From Zoroaster sp. YZ-2022 (lineage: Eukaryota > Echinodermata > Asteroidea > Forcipulatida > Zoroasteridae), in NCBI GenBank assembly GCA_029582265.1, contig CM055830.1, positions 33,335,172 to 33,399,171 of the forward strand: a stretch of DNA of 64,000 nt, in the 5' to 3' direction. The position numbers and the translations under genes are program-made. Numbering within the stretch: the stretch's first letter is position 1; the number at the start of each line of letters is the position of its first letter. Below the pieces are notes generated by a model. That model saw only the letters and a list, made by a program, of their open reading frames with translations. It was not told the origin of the DNA and searched no databases. Positions 1-10,549 of the stretch are shown here, piece after piece.

Positions 1-150
1 TAAAGGATGCATGTAGTGATTACACATTTCATGACATGACTACTGAAAGAGAGGGGGTTGCAAATGAAAATCCCGGTTCATGGAACATTTCAAACCTATT
101 TGATGTTAAAAATCCGGTGTTCCCTAAATTGTTTTGAGTAATATATATGC
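1..150 (+). repeat. dispersed repeat, partial copy
   Basis: These 150 bases are nearly identical to 55135-55281 in the same orientation (shared ggatgcatgtagtgattaca and ggtgttccctaaattgtttt). The homology ends at about 150. The family is not recognised, and the left end lies outside the window. Confidence 0.8.
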
Positions 151-225
151 TTAATGTGAAGTCGTGACAAGACAATCAGGTAGTGGGGAAAAAAACAGTA
201 AAGACCCTCCTCGCTTCATGTGCAT

Positions 226-419
226 CAGGCACGTAGCCAGAGTTGGAATTTTTTGGGGGCACATTCTGTGCATGCTCTTGTGAGCCAGAATTTTTCGCAC
301 AATTATTTGTATAGTATAGTTGTGATAATTAGGTTATTAAATTTAAACAAAACTCTGAATTTTTTTGGGGGGGGCACGTTCCCCCCCCCCCCCTGTGCCC
401 CCTCGTAGCTACGTGCCTG
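226..419. mobile_element. hAT-like MITE with perfect 8-bp target duplication
   Basis: A 194 bp non-autonomous element starts with CAGGCACGTAGC and ends with its inverse, GCTACGTGCCTG. It is flanked on both sides by ATGTGCAT (218-225 and 420-427), a perfect 8-bp duplication. Terminal CAGG and an 8-bp duplication are the hallmarks of hAT-superfamily insertion. The inside holds G and C homopolymers (about 365-393). There is no coding capacity. Confidence 0.88.
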
Positions 420-481
420 ATGTGCATGTAATGTCAATTAATAGTTGAGTGTGCATCGACTGGACAATGATTGTGTGTGTA

Positions 482-1011
482 TACTGATGGGAGTTATGGG
501 TTAGTTTGTTAACCGTTTAACCAAAACTTCCACGGTCAGTTAACCGGTTTAACTGAAAGTCAGCACCTGACGGCCACACAAACTAGATATAGAAGGGGCT
601 ATTACACAAAGTCTAGAACAACAAAATGGGTGGAATATTTAGCTGGTTAATAGCAAATTTCTAAACGGTTAGTGCAGTTTTGGTCGGTTAACCAGTTGAC
701 CAGTTAACTGTTCAACCAGTTAACCAGTTAACTGTTCAACCAGTTAACCAGTTAACTGTTCAACCAGTTAACCAGTTAACTGTTCAACCAGTTAACCAGT
801 TAACTGTTCAACCAGTTAACCAGTTAACTGTTCAACCAGTTAACCAGTTAACTGTTCAACCAGTTAACCAGTTAACTGTTCAACCAGTTAACCAGTTAAC
901 TGTTCAACCAGTTAACCAGTTAACTGTTCAACCAGTTAACCAGTTAACTGTTCAACCAGTTAACCAGTTAACTGTTTAACCAGTTAACCAGTTAACCAGT
1001 TAACTGTTCCA
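482..1011 (+). repeat. dispersed repeat R with internal 24-bp tandem array
   Basis: The left part (about 500-690) matches the interrupted copy at 31170-31865, sharing cacctgacggccacacaaa, aaagtctagaacaacaaa and ggttagtgcagttt. From about 690 to 1005 it becomes a tandem array of a 24 bp unit (gttaaccagttaactgttca plus four bases), about 13 copies and almost without variation. The whole region is rich in the palindromic word GTTAAC. It is non-coding. Confidence 0.85.
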
Positions 1012-1108
1012 GCACTAGTTGTGTAAGCATATTTTCAGCTAATTTCAACCTACAATTTTATGTGTGTCCTCCAGGGAATGAACATATGTATGTAGGCCTG
1101 TGCTAATT

Positions 1109-1645
1109 TTGATTAGCAAATCTTGAACTTTGATTAGCAAATGTTGGAATTTGATTAGCAAATGTTGGATTTTGATTAGCAAATCTTGGATTTTGATTAG
1201 CAAATCTTGGATTTTGATTAGCAAATGTTGGATTTTGATTAGCAAATCTTGAACTTTGATTAGCAAATGTTGGATTTTGATTAGCAAATCTTGAACTTTG
1301 ATTAGCAAATATTGAACTTTGATTAGCAAATCTTGGACTTTGATTAGCAAATCTTGGACTTTGATTAGCAAATCTTGGACTTTGATTAGCAAATCTTGAA
1401 CTTTGATTAGCAAATGTTGGATTTTGATTAGCAAATCTTGAACTTTGATTAGCAAATGTTGGATTTTGATTAGCAAATCTTGAACTTTGATTAGCAAATG
1501 TTGGATTTTGATTAGCAAATCTTGAACTTTGATTAGCAAATCTTGAACTTTGATTAGCAAATCTTGGACTTTGATTAGCAAATCTTGAACTTTGATTAGC
1601 AAATCTTGAACTTTGATTAGCAAATGTTGGATTTTGATGAGCAAA
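1109..1645. repeat. 21-bp minisatellite (gattagcaaat unit)
   Basis: There are about 25 tandem copies of a 21 bp unit beginning gattagcaaatcttgaactt. Variants (tcttgaac, tgttgga, tcttgga) are interspersed. The unit length is a multiple of three, so the minus strand has two ~200 codon open frames with a 7-residue repeat. These have no support as genes. Confidence 0.95.
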
Positions 1646-1675
1646 TCTTGAATTTTGCAAAATAAATATTGTTGG

Positions 1676-1835
1676 CCTTACGTTTTGAAGGTTCTTTGTC
1701 AAAGAAAGAACCTGCTAGGTTCGTAACGTAAGGCCAATAACCATTATTTTGCATATTTTTTATACTACAGGTCCTTTAGGTTGGTAAGCAGTTTGCAACA
1801 GCTAATTCTCTATTCATGTTAAATTTTGATTAGCA
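1676..1835 (+). repeat. dispersed repeat S
   Basis: This stretch shares ggttctttgtcaaaG-type sequence, cgtaaggcca and actacaggtcctttaggttg with 35228-35545. It directly adjoins the 21-bp array, and a single further unit (ttgattagc) appears after it at about 1825, so array and repeat probably belong to one element. The family is unknown. In this copy the site ttatactacagg is uninterrupted; in the 35 kb copy it is interrupted. Confidence 0.7.
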
Positions 1836-2088
1836 TTTTGCTATGATACATATAGTTTGGCCGCTCGATTATTTTCATACCCCCCTTTTGCCAAGTCTGG
1901 ATCCGCCCCCTGCACATGTTCCCTTTTTTAAAGATTTCATCGAGCTGTCAATATTTTCATGCCAGATTTGCACACAGTCAATTGCTGTTATTGCAACGAC
2001 TTGTTTTTCCAAACCAGTCAACCCCTTTCACAATCGGATGGTGTTTTCTTTTACACTTGGTCAAGGTTAGCAGACTTCGCGATTCCCT

Positions 2089-2106
2089 GGGGGGGGGGGG
2101 GGGGGG
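2089..2106 (+). repeat. 18-base G run
   Basis: An uninterrupted run of 18 G residues, able in principle to form a G-quadruplex. It is probably a simple mutational homopolymer. Flanking sequence (1843-2343) shows no recognised gene; ctggatccgccccctgc at 1893 resembles an end of the 53.5 kb MITE family. Confidence 0.9.
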
Positions 2107-2344
2107 CCGTACGTTATACCCAGCTGCTTTACTCTTGTTGCTTGCTCAGAACACAGCCATCAAGTGACATCTTAAGAAGGACTTATTGAGTCCTATATAG
2201 CTGTGTTGAGTGACTGGGAGAAGCCTGGGGTATCAGAAGTACCGCCGCTGTTGAATGACAGGGTAGATGGATGAGGACATCAAAAGTAACATGGCTGCCA
2301 TCCTGTCCTTTCAGTAAGAAGTGCTATCTATGATAACTGACATA

Positions 2345-2789
2345 TGACATAAAACACAATGAAGGGGGCCACTTTGCATCCATCACGTTAGCAGTTTTTC
2401 CAATGGTTGTTATTTATTTTTAAGTACCTGAAACCGACCAAAAAGTGTTTCAACATGTGAATGGACATGCAGGCTTATACTAGAACTAATTTGAGTTGAT
2501 TTATTTTATTTTTTTATTTTTTATTTATTTTTTCACCCTCAAATTTCCATAAAAATTGGACGGAAAAAGTTACCTCACTTTTCCGTCCATTTGTTGATGG
2601 AAATTTTAGGGTAATTAAAAAAATTATAGTAATAATCAACTCAAATTATCTTTAGGATAAGCATGCATGTCTATTCAAATGTTGAAAGTCTTTTTGGGTG
2701 GTTTCAGATATTTAAAAAAAAATTACAACCATTAGAAAAACTGCTAACGTGACGGTAGGAAGTGGCCCCCTTTATTGTGTTTTATGTCA
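2345..2789 (+). mobile_element. foldback MITE M, copy 1 (TA-flanked, ~445 bp)
   Basis: The left half is an imperfect inverse of the right half, so the strand could fold into a ~200 bp hairpin centred on ggacggaaaaagttacctca. The ends are TGACATAAAACACAAT and its inverse, flanked by TA on both sides, as for Tc1/mariner-type insertion. Other copies: 10550-10995 (same orientation), 29498-29945 and 32993-33438 (opposite orientation). There is no coding capacity. Confidence 0.9.
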
Positions 2790-2924
2790 TACCTGTTGAC
2801 CTTCACTGTCTTTCAGTTTTATTTAAACATGGTAAATAACTGATTGATACTTGTTGCTGATATCTCGGTATTGAAAAGGCCGTGTGTTAATGCTACCCCT
2901 TGCCCCTTGCCCTGGGAGTGCCAT

Positions 2925-3515
2925 GGCCAAGTGGTTTAGTGCATTGGACTTTAATTGTGAAGACTAAGTTGTCAGAATATGAGAGCAAATCATGGCTGCA
3001 AACCATGGTGTTTTTGCCCTTGAGTAAGTCACTTTAGCATTATTGTGTCTCTCCACCCAGGAGTATAAATGGTAACTGGCCACGGATTGGGAAGTAACCT
3101 GCAATAGACTGGCATCCCATCCAGAGGGAATTTATAAATATACTGAACAGCAAAAGAAACGCAAGTCCGAGGACAGCAAAAGAAACGCAAGTTTTCAAAC
3201 AGAAGACAAACCATTTTGATTCTAATCACTCATTTAATGAAAAATGCTTTCAATTTGTGAGCTAAAAGTGACTGTTGAAATTGCATTGCCAGATTTTCAC
3301 ATTCAACAGTCACTTTCAGCTCACAAATTGAAAGCATTTTTCATTAAATGAGTGATTAGAATTAAAATAGTTTGTCTTCTGTTTGAAAACTTGACAAGAC
3401 CTCGGACTTGCGTTTCTTTTGCTGTCCTCGGACTTGCGTTTCTTTTGCTGTTCAGTATATTTAGGAGGGTATGTCTCCTCTTTGGGTGAATCCGCCCAGG
3501 GATTGAAATTAACAC
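2925..3515 (+). repeat. old tRNA-derived SINE B, split by a foldback element
   Basis: The left part (2925-3136) has a decayed tRNA-like head (gccatggccaagtggtttag) followed by cttgagtaagtcacttt and ctctccacccaggagtataa. The match to the copy at 4190-4520 resumes after 3461 with aggagggtatgtctcc. The interruption is the element at 3137-3461. It is a diverged relative of the common SINE in this window. Confidence 0.75.
3137..3461. mobile_element. TA-flanked foldback MITE inside SINE B
   Basis: This 325 bp near-perfect inverted repeat starts AATATACTGAACAGCAAAAG and ends with its inverse. The arms are about 140 bp with a short centre near ccagattttcac. Within each arm aacagcaaaagaaacgcaag is partly duplicated in tandem. 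TA lies at both junctions (3135-3136 and 3462-3463), and the SINE continues on either side. Confidence 0.9.
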
Positions 3516-3698
3516 TAGTTCACTAATCCGAGGCTAGTGGTTTAAGCAGCGGGACTACTAGCTGCTGGGGTTTGGGTAGTCCGATGGGTTAGTGACAAAA
3601 ATGAAATAAACAATTAAACTATACACGTTTGCAAGTACAAAATACGGATTCCACGTTTTCACCTTTTTCAGAACTACTAAAAAATGTGAAGGATTATG

Positions 3699-4063
3699 GA
3701 GTGCCATGGTCGAGCAGTTTAGTGCATCGGATTTGTGTTCTGATGGCCGAGTCGTCTGAATGTGGGTTCGAATCCCAGCCGCGACCATGGTGCTTTGTGT
3801 CCTTGAGCAAGACACTTTACCATAATTGCTTCTCTCCACCCAGGGGTAAATGGGTACCTGTGTGGGCAGAGTTGGTTGTTGTGTTTGATTAGCCCTATAT
3901 GCGCTGTAATGGCAGCAATTGAGCTGTATACTCCCCAGGGAGCTGAGATGGTTTCAGGAATGATTTATGCGCCTGATGAGCAGGGGTAATAATATAATGC
4001 GCCTTGAGCACCAGTTTGGTGGATACGTGCGCCATATAAGTCCACATTATTATTATTATTATT
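3699..4063 (+). repeat. tRNA-Leu-type SINE A, full copy
   Basis: The head carries RNA polymerase III boxes (tggtcgagcagttt-like box A, gggttcgaatccc box B). The body follows (cttgagcaagacactttacc, ctccacccaggggtaaatgg, agctgagatggtttcagg, ccttgagcaccagtttggtgg), and the copy ends ataagtccacattattattatt. The ATT-rich 3' tail indicates LINE-driven retroposition. Inside the adenylyl cyclase gene it lies in sense orientation. Confidence 0.92.
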
Positions 4064-4189
4064 AGTAGTAGTAAAATATTTACATAACTAGTCCTGTGGG
4101 CTACCATAAAATTCAAGTAAATTTCGACCCCTGCCACCGGTAGTCGTTGACTCCTTTTACATGTGTACCAAAGAGGGTGACAAACAGTG

Positions 4190-4520
4190 CCCATGGCCGA
4201 GTGGTACATGTACATGTACACTTGTACAGTGCTCTGGACTGATGGATGAATTGTCAGAATAGGGGTTCGAAACCTGGTGGCGACTAACCGTGAGTCCTTG
4301 AGCAAGTCACTTTATCATAATTGCTTCTCTGTACCCAGGAGTATAAATGGGTACTGGCAATATCTGGGGAAGTAACCTGTGATAGGCTGGTATCCCATCT
4401 AGGTAGAATAGATATTTTCTCAGTCATTTCATGGGGAGGGCTGGCGCATGCTATTCATTGGTACAGTATACATTTCAGGAGGGTGTGTCTCCTTTTTAGG
4501 CGGATCCACCAAAAATGACG
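4190..4520 (+). repeat. tRNA-derived SINE B, second copy
   Basis: The copy has cccatggccgagtgg and a box B-like gggttcgaaacc, with a body like that at 2925 (ctgtacccaggagtataaat, gggaagtaacctg, ggctggtatcccatct). It ends near aggcggatccacc. A tacatg microsatellite has expanded in the head. Confidence 0.75.
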
Positions 4521-4523
4521 ATC

Positions 4524-4612
4524 AGTGCCCACATTACACAGGTGCCCACATTACACAGGTGCCCACATTACACAGGTGCCCACATTACACAGGTGCCCAC
4601 AGGTGCCCACAG
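4524..4612 (+). repeat. 17-bp tandem repeat
   Basis: Four to five copies of gtgcccacattacacag, ending in two shortened cagg/gtgcccac units. It is non-coding. The following 4613-5290 shows no recognised gene or repeat except a short doubled tgactgtaatcgatcg. Confidence 0.9.
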
Positions 4613-5303
4613 GAACCAATGTCATACAAACACATGTAAAATTCATCTTGATTGTCCGAGGCTGCCCACATTGAGCAGGTTCCTGTTCTCTGCAGTGGGT
4701 GCCCACAGTGGCAGGTTTGACTGTAATCGATCGCATTGACTGTAATCGATCGTAAACAGATTTTGTAAAGCTCCATTGAGACACACGTATCGTGCTTCCT
4801 CTCCACAGTGTGCAGAACACGTGTGATCTTTTTTTGGTGATATACCCACGATTCTGATTTGGCGATGGTCGAGTCCCGTGAGAATCCCTTGGGATTGACG
4901 TCCATCCAGTCGGTAATGGGTATGCTTGTCACGTTTGTCAATGGATCTGCTTGAGTATTAATATTCAATAATCGTAGTCTGCCCTATCGATTTCAGTTGC
5001 TGGACTGAAATTTGGTATTCATGAAATTGTATGAGGGAAAACTGAGCACTGGTACAAAAAACCTGCTCTAAATGTTTTCACTGCATTCTTGCATCTTATT
5101 CAGAGAAGCTTAAATGTACATATATACAGGGTGTCATATTCGCTGTGTACATGTATGTGATTATCGATTGTGATCATTGAGCGCTCTACACTGCATGTCA
5201 ATGTTATCGATATAATTACCAATTCAGCTACATGTATTGTACATTCATCTTTACTATCACTGATAATAAAGTATTCATAATATGTACTATATGTACTGTA
5301 TAT

Positions 5304-5306
<3 letters not shown>

Positions 5307-5348
<42 letters not shown>

Positions 5349-5689
5349 TGGACTTATATAGCACACGTATCCACCAAACTGGTGCTCAAGGCGCATTACA
5401 TTATTACCCCTGCTCATCAGGCGCATAAATCATTCCTGAAACCATCTCAGCTCCCTGGGGAGTATACAGCTCAATTGCTGCCATTACAGCGCATATAGGG
5501 CTAATCAAACACAACAACCAACTCTGCCCTCACAGGTACCCATTTACCCCTGGGTGGAGAGAAGCAATTATGGTAAAGTGTCTTGCTCAAGGACACCAGC
5601 ACCATGGTCGCGGTTGGGATTCGAACCCACATTCTGACGACTCGGCCATCAGAACACAAATCTGATGCACTAAACCGCTGGGCCATGGC
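5307..5689 (-). repeat. SINE A, minus strand, with 12-bp target duplication
   Basis: A full-length SINE A reads on the minus strand, with a long (AAT)n tail at 5307-5347. Both flanks carry ACTGTATATGTA (5295-5306 and 5690-5701), a 12-base direct repeat that marks the insertion as retroposition and probably recent. The copy retains box B (ggttcgaatcc, read on the minus strand). Confidence 0.93.
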
Positions 5690-6054
5690 ACTGTATATGT
5701 ACTATGTAAGAATGAGCTATAAAAATCAAGGATACCTGACCATATATAGGTCAATACCTGGTTCCTTTTTACAGGTCTGGGTACCCGAAACCCAATTTTT
5801 TGAAATCTGATGTAACATTTCAGAAACCGATTGCCCGTCTTTGATGAACACTTATCGATCTTTCATCTTTGTAATAAGGTTTCAGGTGTTTTGTTTTATT
5901 TCATAACATTCATAGCAATAATAAATTATCAATTTTTTGTTTGAATAAATGGAAGTGTCTTGTGCTGCATTAGGCAAATATGCATTGTGCAAGGAATTAT
6001 CAAGCTTGACGGCACACGGTGGGAACCCATTTTTTCCCTCCATTTTCTTTTACA

Positions 6055-6506
6055 GGTACCCAGGAACCGGACCATTACAGCTGCCGGGTACCCAGGAACC
6101 GGACCATTACGGTTGCCGGGTACCCAGGAACCGGACCATTACGGCTGCCGGGAACCGGACCATTACGGTTGCCGGGTACCCGGGAACCGGACCATTACGG
6201 CTGCCGGGTACCCGGGAACCGGACCATTACGGTTGCCGGGTACCCAGGAACCGGACCATTACGGCTGCCGGGTACCCGGGAACCGGACCATTACGGCTGC
6301 CGGGTACCCGGGAACCGGACCATTACGGCTGCCGGGTACCCGGGAACCGGACCATTACGGCTGCCGGGTACCCGGGAACCGGACCATTACGGCTGCCGGG
6401 TACCCGGGAACCGGACCATTACGGCTGCCGGGTACCCAGGAACCGGACCATTACGGCTGCCGGGTACCCGGGAACCGGACCATTATGGCTGCCGGGTACC
6501 CGGTTC
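6055..6506 (+). repeat. GC-rich 32-bp minisatellite
   Basis: About 14 copies of a 32 bp unit (ggaaccggaccattacggct plus gccgggtacccg). One shortened unit near 6150 lacks ggtacccg. The unit holds overlapping palindromes (GGTACC, CCCGGG) and is far richer in GC than its surroundings. Since 32 is not a multiple of three and the unit has no stop codon, all three + frames are open for about 190 codons, an artefact of the repeat. Confidence 0.95.
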
Positions 6507-6650
6507 CAAAATTACCCGTGGATGCACAGCACTAGCCCTTACAGGGTCTTCCTCAAAGAACATAAAAACATACATTTTTAAATTGTGAACACCAATTGTG
6601 ATGAATTTCACAGGTTAATTTTATTGTGTATTTCCTGAAAACTAGAGGGA

Positions 6651-6815
6651 TGATCAACAGGGCATGGACTTGGAGTGACCTTGATAAGGTCATATTACCG
6701 TTGCTGCTGCATAAATGAGCCAGTAATTTTCAGTCACTGTGTTCATCTTAAACTAGTACACTGATTCCATGCCCTGTTGAAACTCTGCTTTGATTGTGAC
6801 GATACTGCTGCCCCT
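6651..6815 (+). mobile_element. TTAA-flanked MITE P7, truncated copy
   Basis: This is the right part of the P7 element (gatcaacagggcatgg, cagtaattttcagtcactgt, gattccatgccctgttgaaa), ending ctgcccct before TTAA. The first third is missing or rearranged. Confidence 0.8.
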
Positions 6816-6863
6816 TTAAGTATGTTACCAAAAACCAATATTGTACATGTACCTTCCCTTTAA

Positions 6864-7069
6864 AGGACAATATTGTCACGATCAACAGGGCATGGAATCG
6901 GAGTGCTAGTTTTAGATTAATTCAGTGACTGAAAATAATACCCCACATGATAAGGTCATATTACTGTATAACAGAGCCAGTAATTTTCAGTCACTGTGGT
7001 CATCTTAAACTAGGACACCGATTCCATGCCCTGTTGAAAGTCTGCTCTAATCATGATGATACTGTCCCT
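6864..7069 (+). mobile_element. TTAA-flanked MITE P7, full copy
   Basis: A 206 bp imperfect palindrome from AGGACAATATTGTCACGATC to atgatgatactgtccct, with TTAA on both sides (6860-6863, 7070-7073). It is the most abundant MITE here; other copies lie at 8.5, 8.8, 13.7-14.35, 17.2, 30.1, 39.1, 41.3, 46.9 and 59.75-60.33 kb. It contains no coding sequence. Confidence 0.88.
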
Positions 7070-7073
7070 TTAA

Positions 7074-8251
7074 AAGGTTTTCTGGATACAGTTATCATTT
7101 TTCAGAGATTAGGAACTGTTAATGATTTCAACATTGGACAAATTGCAAGCCATTTGTGTTTATTTATTTGTGGTTAATAATGTTGTCTTTGGGATGACTA
7201 GGAAACAAACAATTAGATAGCATACTGGTGTACACAGTGTATTGATACAGTGCTTATTCATTACACGATAAAATGGCTGCTTAGCAACAGGTGGGAAGTG
7301 TTACCATAGCAACCATGATATGTACTTCAGTGGTCCGATTACCATAATTGGAAATTGATCTTTTATATTATTTTATAACCTGTACGGAAAATAAAATTAA
7401 CAATTTAATACTCAGTTGTACATAATGTGTTTTATTTACACGTACATGTACCTGTATGTACATGTATATTTGCTATTTTAGTTTCTAAGAAATTTTCTTT
7501 TTCATTGGAACATTATTTTCCTTGAAAAATATTAAATGATAATTAATTTATGGGTAATTCTTGTGAGAGGCATTACATTATGTCACATAAAATGATTTTA
7601 GCATTTATATGTACATATATGTAAACTATGGTGTGGTGAATACTATTATTAGGCTTGGTTCATTATAACCCATGCACACCCATTAAGCTTGACCCTGTGA
7701 ACCAGCTATCTCCTGTTTTCTAGTGCAGATGTCTCAGAGCCGCTTTTCTCCCATTTTGAGCCAAAGAGCTCCGAAGTGTGACGTCATGTCGTCATGCCAA
7801 CCGGCTTGCTGATTGTTGTCAAAACGATCTTTTGTTTTGTAATTGTTCCATGATGCAACACGTTGAAAACAGTTCTATGATTTTGTTTTTGATGATGTCA
7901 TTAATTCTGCTCAACTACCCTCTTTTGATCAAGGTAAATAGAGCCCTATAATGTAAAATGGTAATTTAAAAAAAAACCAGATGGTTGATTTTGGTGTAAA
8001 GCTGATCAAGATATCAATCTTCATTAGAAATAAATTTGGCCTGAGGCGCCGTCATTTTCAAGAAAATAAATTTATCGGAAAAATACTCTCAAATGGTTGA
8101 ATTTTAATGAAATATTTAATGTGATTTAGAGCCGATGTTGGTTTAAATCTTCATTAGAAATACTTGTTTGAGGCACTGTCATTTTAAGAAAATTGCTAAT
8201 AAATTTATCAGAAAGTGTACTGTTTCCTAAATTCCATGTTATAGGCTATTA
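7074..8251. other. intron sequence without recognised gene or repeat
   Basis: AT-rich sequence with scattered tacatg microsatellite words. A short imperfect duplication occurs (aatcttcattagaaataaa near 8015 and aatcttcattagaaatact near 8142, each followed by a ctgaggc/tgaggca and gtcattttaagaaaat segment). Nothing suggests an exon. Confidence 0.5.
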
Positions 8252-8255
8252 TTAA

Positions 8256-8515
8256 CCCTAACCCCCTAGGTATTCTGGCTAGGAACCTTTCTGAATCCTC
8301 CAAAATCCATCAGTGCACTTTTGGAAACATGCCCTTATCTTCAAAATGCACCATGTTTTCGTTAATCTTTCATATTCAGCACTTATGGCCTGTATTTCTT
8401 GCCAGGTAGTAATTTTACCCCATTTGAAGAGGTGAAAGTACCAGTTTCCGACAGTGCTGAATTTTTCAGAAAAATTGCCCCTTGGAGGATTTTGCAGGAT
8501 TTGGGGTGGTTAGGG
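8256..8515 (+). mobile_element. TTAA-type MITE P4 (telomere-like ends), copy 1
   Basis: This 260 bp element begins CCCTAACCCCCTAGGTATTC and ends gtggttaggg, with TTAA on the left and a mutated CTAA on the right. The inside includes aaaatccatcagtgcac and ccaggtagtaattttacccc. On the right it abuts the P7 half at 8520 exactly where an intact P7 has TTAAGATGAACACAG, so it seems to have inserted into that TTAA. Confidence 0.82.
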
Positions 8516-8519
8516 CTAA

Positions 8520-8672
8520 GATGAATACAGTGACTGAAAATTACTGGTTCATTTATGCAGCAGCAATGGTAATATGACCTTGTGGGGGTATTATTTTCAG
8601 TCACTGAGTGAATCTCAAACTAGCACTCCGATTCCATGCCCTGTTAATCATGACAGTATTGTCTCTTTAGAG
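8520..8672 (-). mobile_element. MITE P7, half copy, minus orientation
   Basis: It runs from gatgaatacagtgactg through cattccatgccctg-type sequence to cagtattgtctctttag. Its other half is absent to the left of the P4 element. Confidence 0.78.
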
Positions 8673-8767
8673 TAAGGGTACAGCATTACAGGGGATGCCC
8701 TTACACTTTTATTTTCACTAGCCTGCCGGACCGGTAAATTTGACTTTCAGCCATTTTTTGCATGCAT

Positions 8768-8852
8768 TTTCACTGGTCCACATGTTTTTAAACTGGGGCA
8801 TCAATTCCATGCCATGTTGAAAGTCTGCTCTTATCGTGGCTATACTGTCCCT
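8768..8852 (+). mobile_element. MITE P7 fragment
   Basis: A diverged right end: ccatgccatgttgaaagtct and tatactgtccct, followed by TTAA (8853-8856). Confidence 0.65.
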
Positions 8853-9060
8853 TTAAGGCATTCTCTGTTCAGATGAAGCATTAAGACCATGGACATTCAG
8901 TTTTGTCAACAGAGGGGACACACTCTCAACAAACAGTTCAAATCACAATCATACAACTTGGTAGAAGTTGTTTGCAATAGACAGTAACCAATACACTGGA
9001 AGTAATTTTGTCAGTCGCATAATAAATGCATTTGTTATGTGTACACATTGTATACATCAA

Positions 9061-9407
9061 CCCTAACCACCCCAAATCCTGCAAAATCCTCCAAGGGGCA
9101 CTTTTTCGGAAAAAATTCAACACTGTTGGAAAGTGGTACTTTCACCGCTTCAAATAGGGCAAAATTACTACCTGGCAAGAAGTACAGGCCATGAGTGCTG
9201 AATATGAAAGATCAACGAAAATGCATGGTGCATTTTGAAGATATGGACATGTTTCCGAAAGTGCACTGATGGATTTTGGAGGATTCAGGAAGGTTCCTAG
9301 CCAGAATACCTATAAGGGGATTAGGGATAAAGAAGGTTCCTAGCCAGAATACCTATAGGGGGATTAGGGTTCAGGAAGGTTCCTAGCCAGAATACCTAGG
9401 GGGTTTG
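9061..9407 (-). mobile_element. MITE P4, minus orientation, with triplicated end
   Basis: This is the inverse of the P4 element at 8256, starting ccctaaccaccccaaatcct. The other terminus (aaggttcctagccagaatac plus ctatagggggattaggg) is repeated three times in tandem at about 9290-9407, so the terminal ~45 bp has been amplified. Confidence 0.82.
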
Positions 9408-10549
9408 GGTTTCTGTTCAAGGGGTTTACAACACAAAGCATCTGTATTTGATATTTGGATAACCATAGAGCCAAGAAGTTCTGTCCTAACATGAAATATA
9501 AACCTAATATGAAATATAAACCATTGGTTACCCATGCAAGGGGCGGATCTACAACAAATGTTTTGAGGAGGCCAAACACTGGAGGGACGGAATTGCGAAG
9601 CCACTCATGGCAGGGTGTCCTTGGAGTGATTTCACCATTTTCAGTGAAGAAGTATTGTGGTTAATAATGCAGTTGTGAATAACTTCTTTATTTACATAGA
9701 CCAGTGTACATTTTGTGCCAGATGCTTTGGGGCTCTTTTGTAAACCTTTGATGTCGTTGGTCTATATAAAAAAAAACCCATCAAAACCCATAACTGAGAA
9801 AGAAGGAAGGACAAATTCTCAAAATATCACACAAAATACACTGGCCTTTCTGACATATGAGGTGGCGGAATAAACAACAAAGAAAAATGCGCAAGACAAA
9901 AGACCCATCAGCGGGGCCGAAGAGAGTGGGGGGGGGGGGGGGAATCAGTCGGCAAATGAAGCATCAAAGGTACTAGAACAAGGGTTGGTCCAGAATAAAT
10001 TTTCAGTCGCAAACCTAGAGCTATTGGTTTGCAGGCTGCATATGTATCATGTTTCTAAGCACTGAAGATTTGCCCAGTTGTTTGTTATCAGTTGTTTCTC
10101 ACTTTGTAATACATTGTATTTTACTCACTGAAAGAGCTGGGCTTTCAGGTGGCAGTTTGTCATTCCAGTCCTAGATGCTTTGAACGAACAGTGATAAACA
10201 CGTATGTGCAGTGAACTAATGAAAGCAGGTTTGTCATGGGTCTTTGTGGTGATTTTTCTTTGATTTTTTGGGGGTAATGGCAGTCGGTAAATTGACTTCC
10301 ACACCCCCCCCCCAAAGAAAATGCCTTAATTCGCTACACCCCTGCCCATCATTACCAAGAACTGAGAAAGAATGAAGGAAAAAAAACCAGTCACAGTATA
10401 ATCCAAAATACACTGGCAATTAGAAACGAAACATTTATTTCATGTCAGCATCATAAATAAAGAAATTTACATCATTTGTTAAGTACATACAATAAGATAG
10501 ATGCAACAGCTATAGACTAATTTATACAAAATAATCAAAATGAATTATA
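9408..10549. other. intron with low-copy repeats, no gene seen
   Basis: The pair actgagaaagaaggaaggac (about 9794) and actgagaaagaatgaaggaa (about 10362), each followed by aaaatacactggc, shows a diverged duplicated segment. Homopolymers of G (about 9928-9941) and C (about 10304-10313) occur. Nothing codes. Confidence 0.5.

Noticed and set aside
1045..1702. Two ~200-codon minus-strand open frames with a 7-residue repeat
   Set aside because: They exist only because the 21-bp minisatellite unit is a multiple of three and lacks stops; no start context, splice sites or protein family.
5949..6588. Three overlapping ~190-codon plus-strand frames
   Set aside because: They are a by-product of the 32-bp tandem unit without stop codons, which cycles through all frames.
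8252..8275. Interstitial telomere sequence
   Set aside because: Only one or two hexamer-like words occur, always at the ends of P4, P5 or P6 elements; no tandem TTAGGG array exists.
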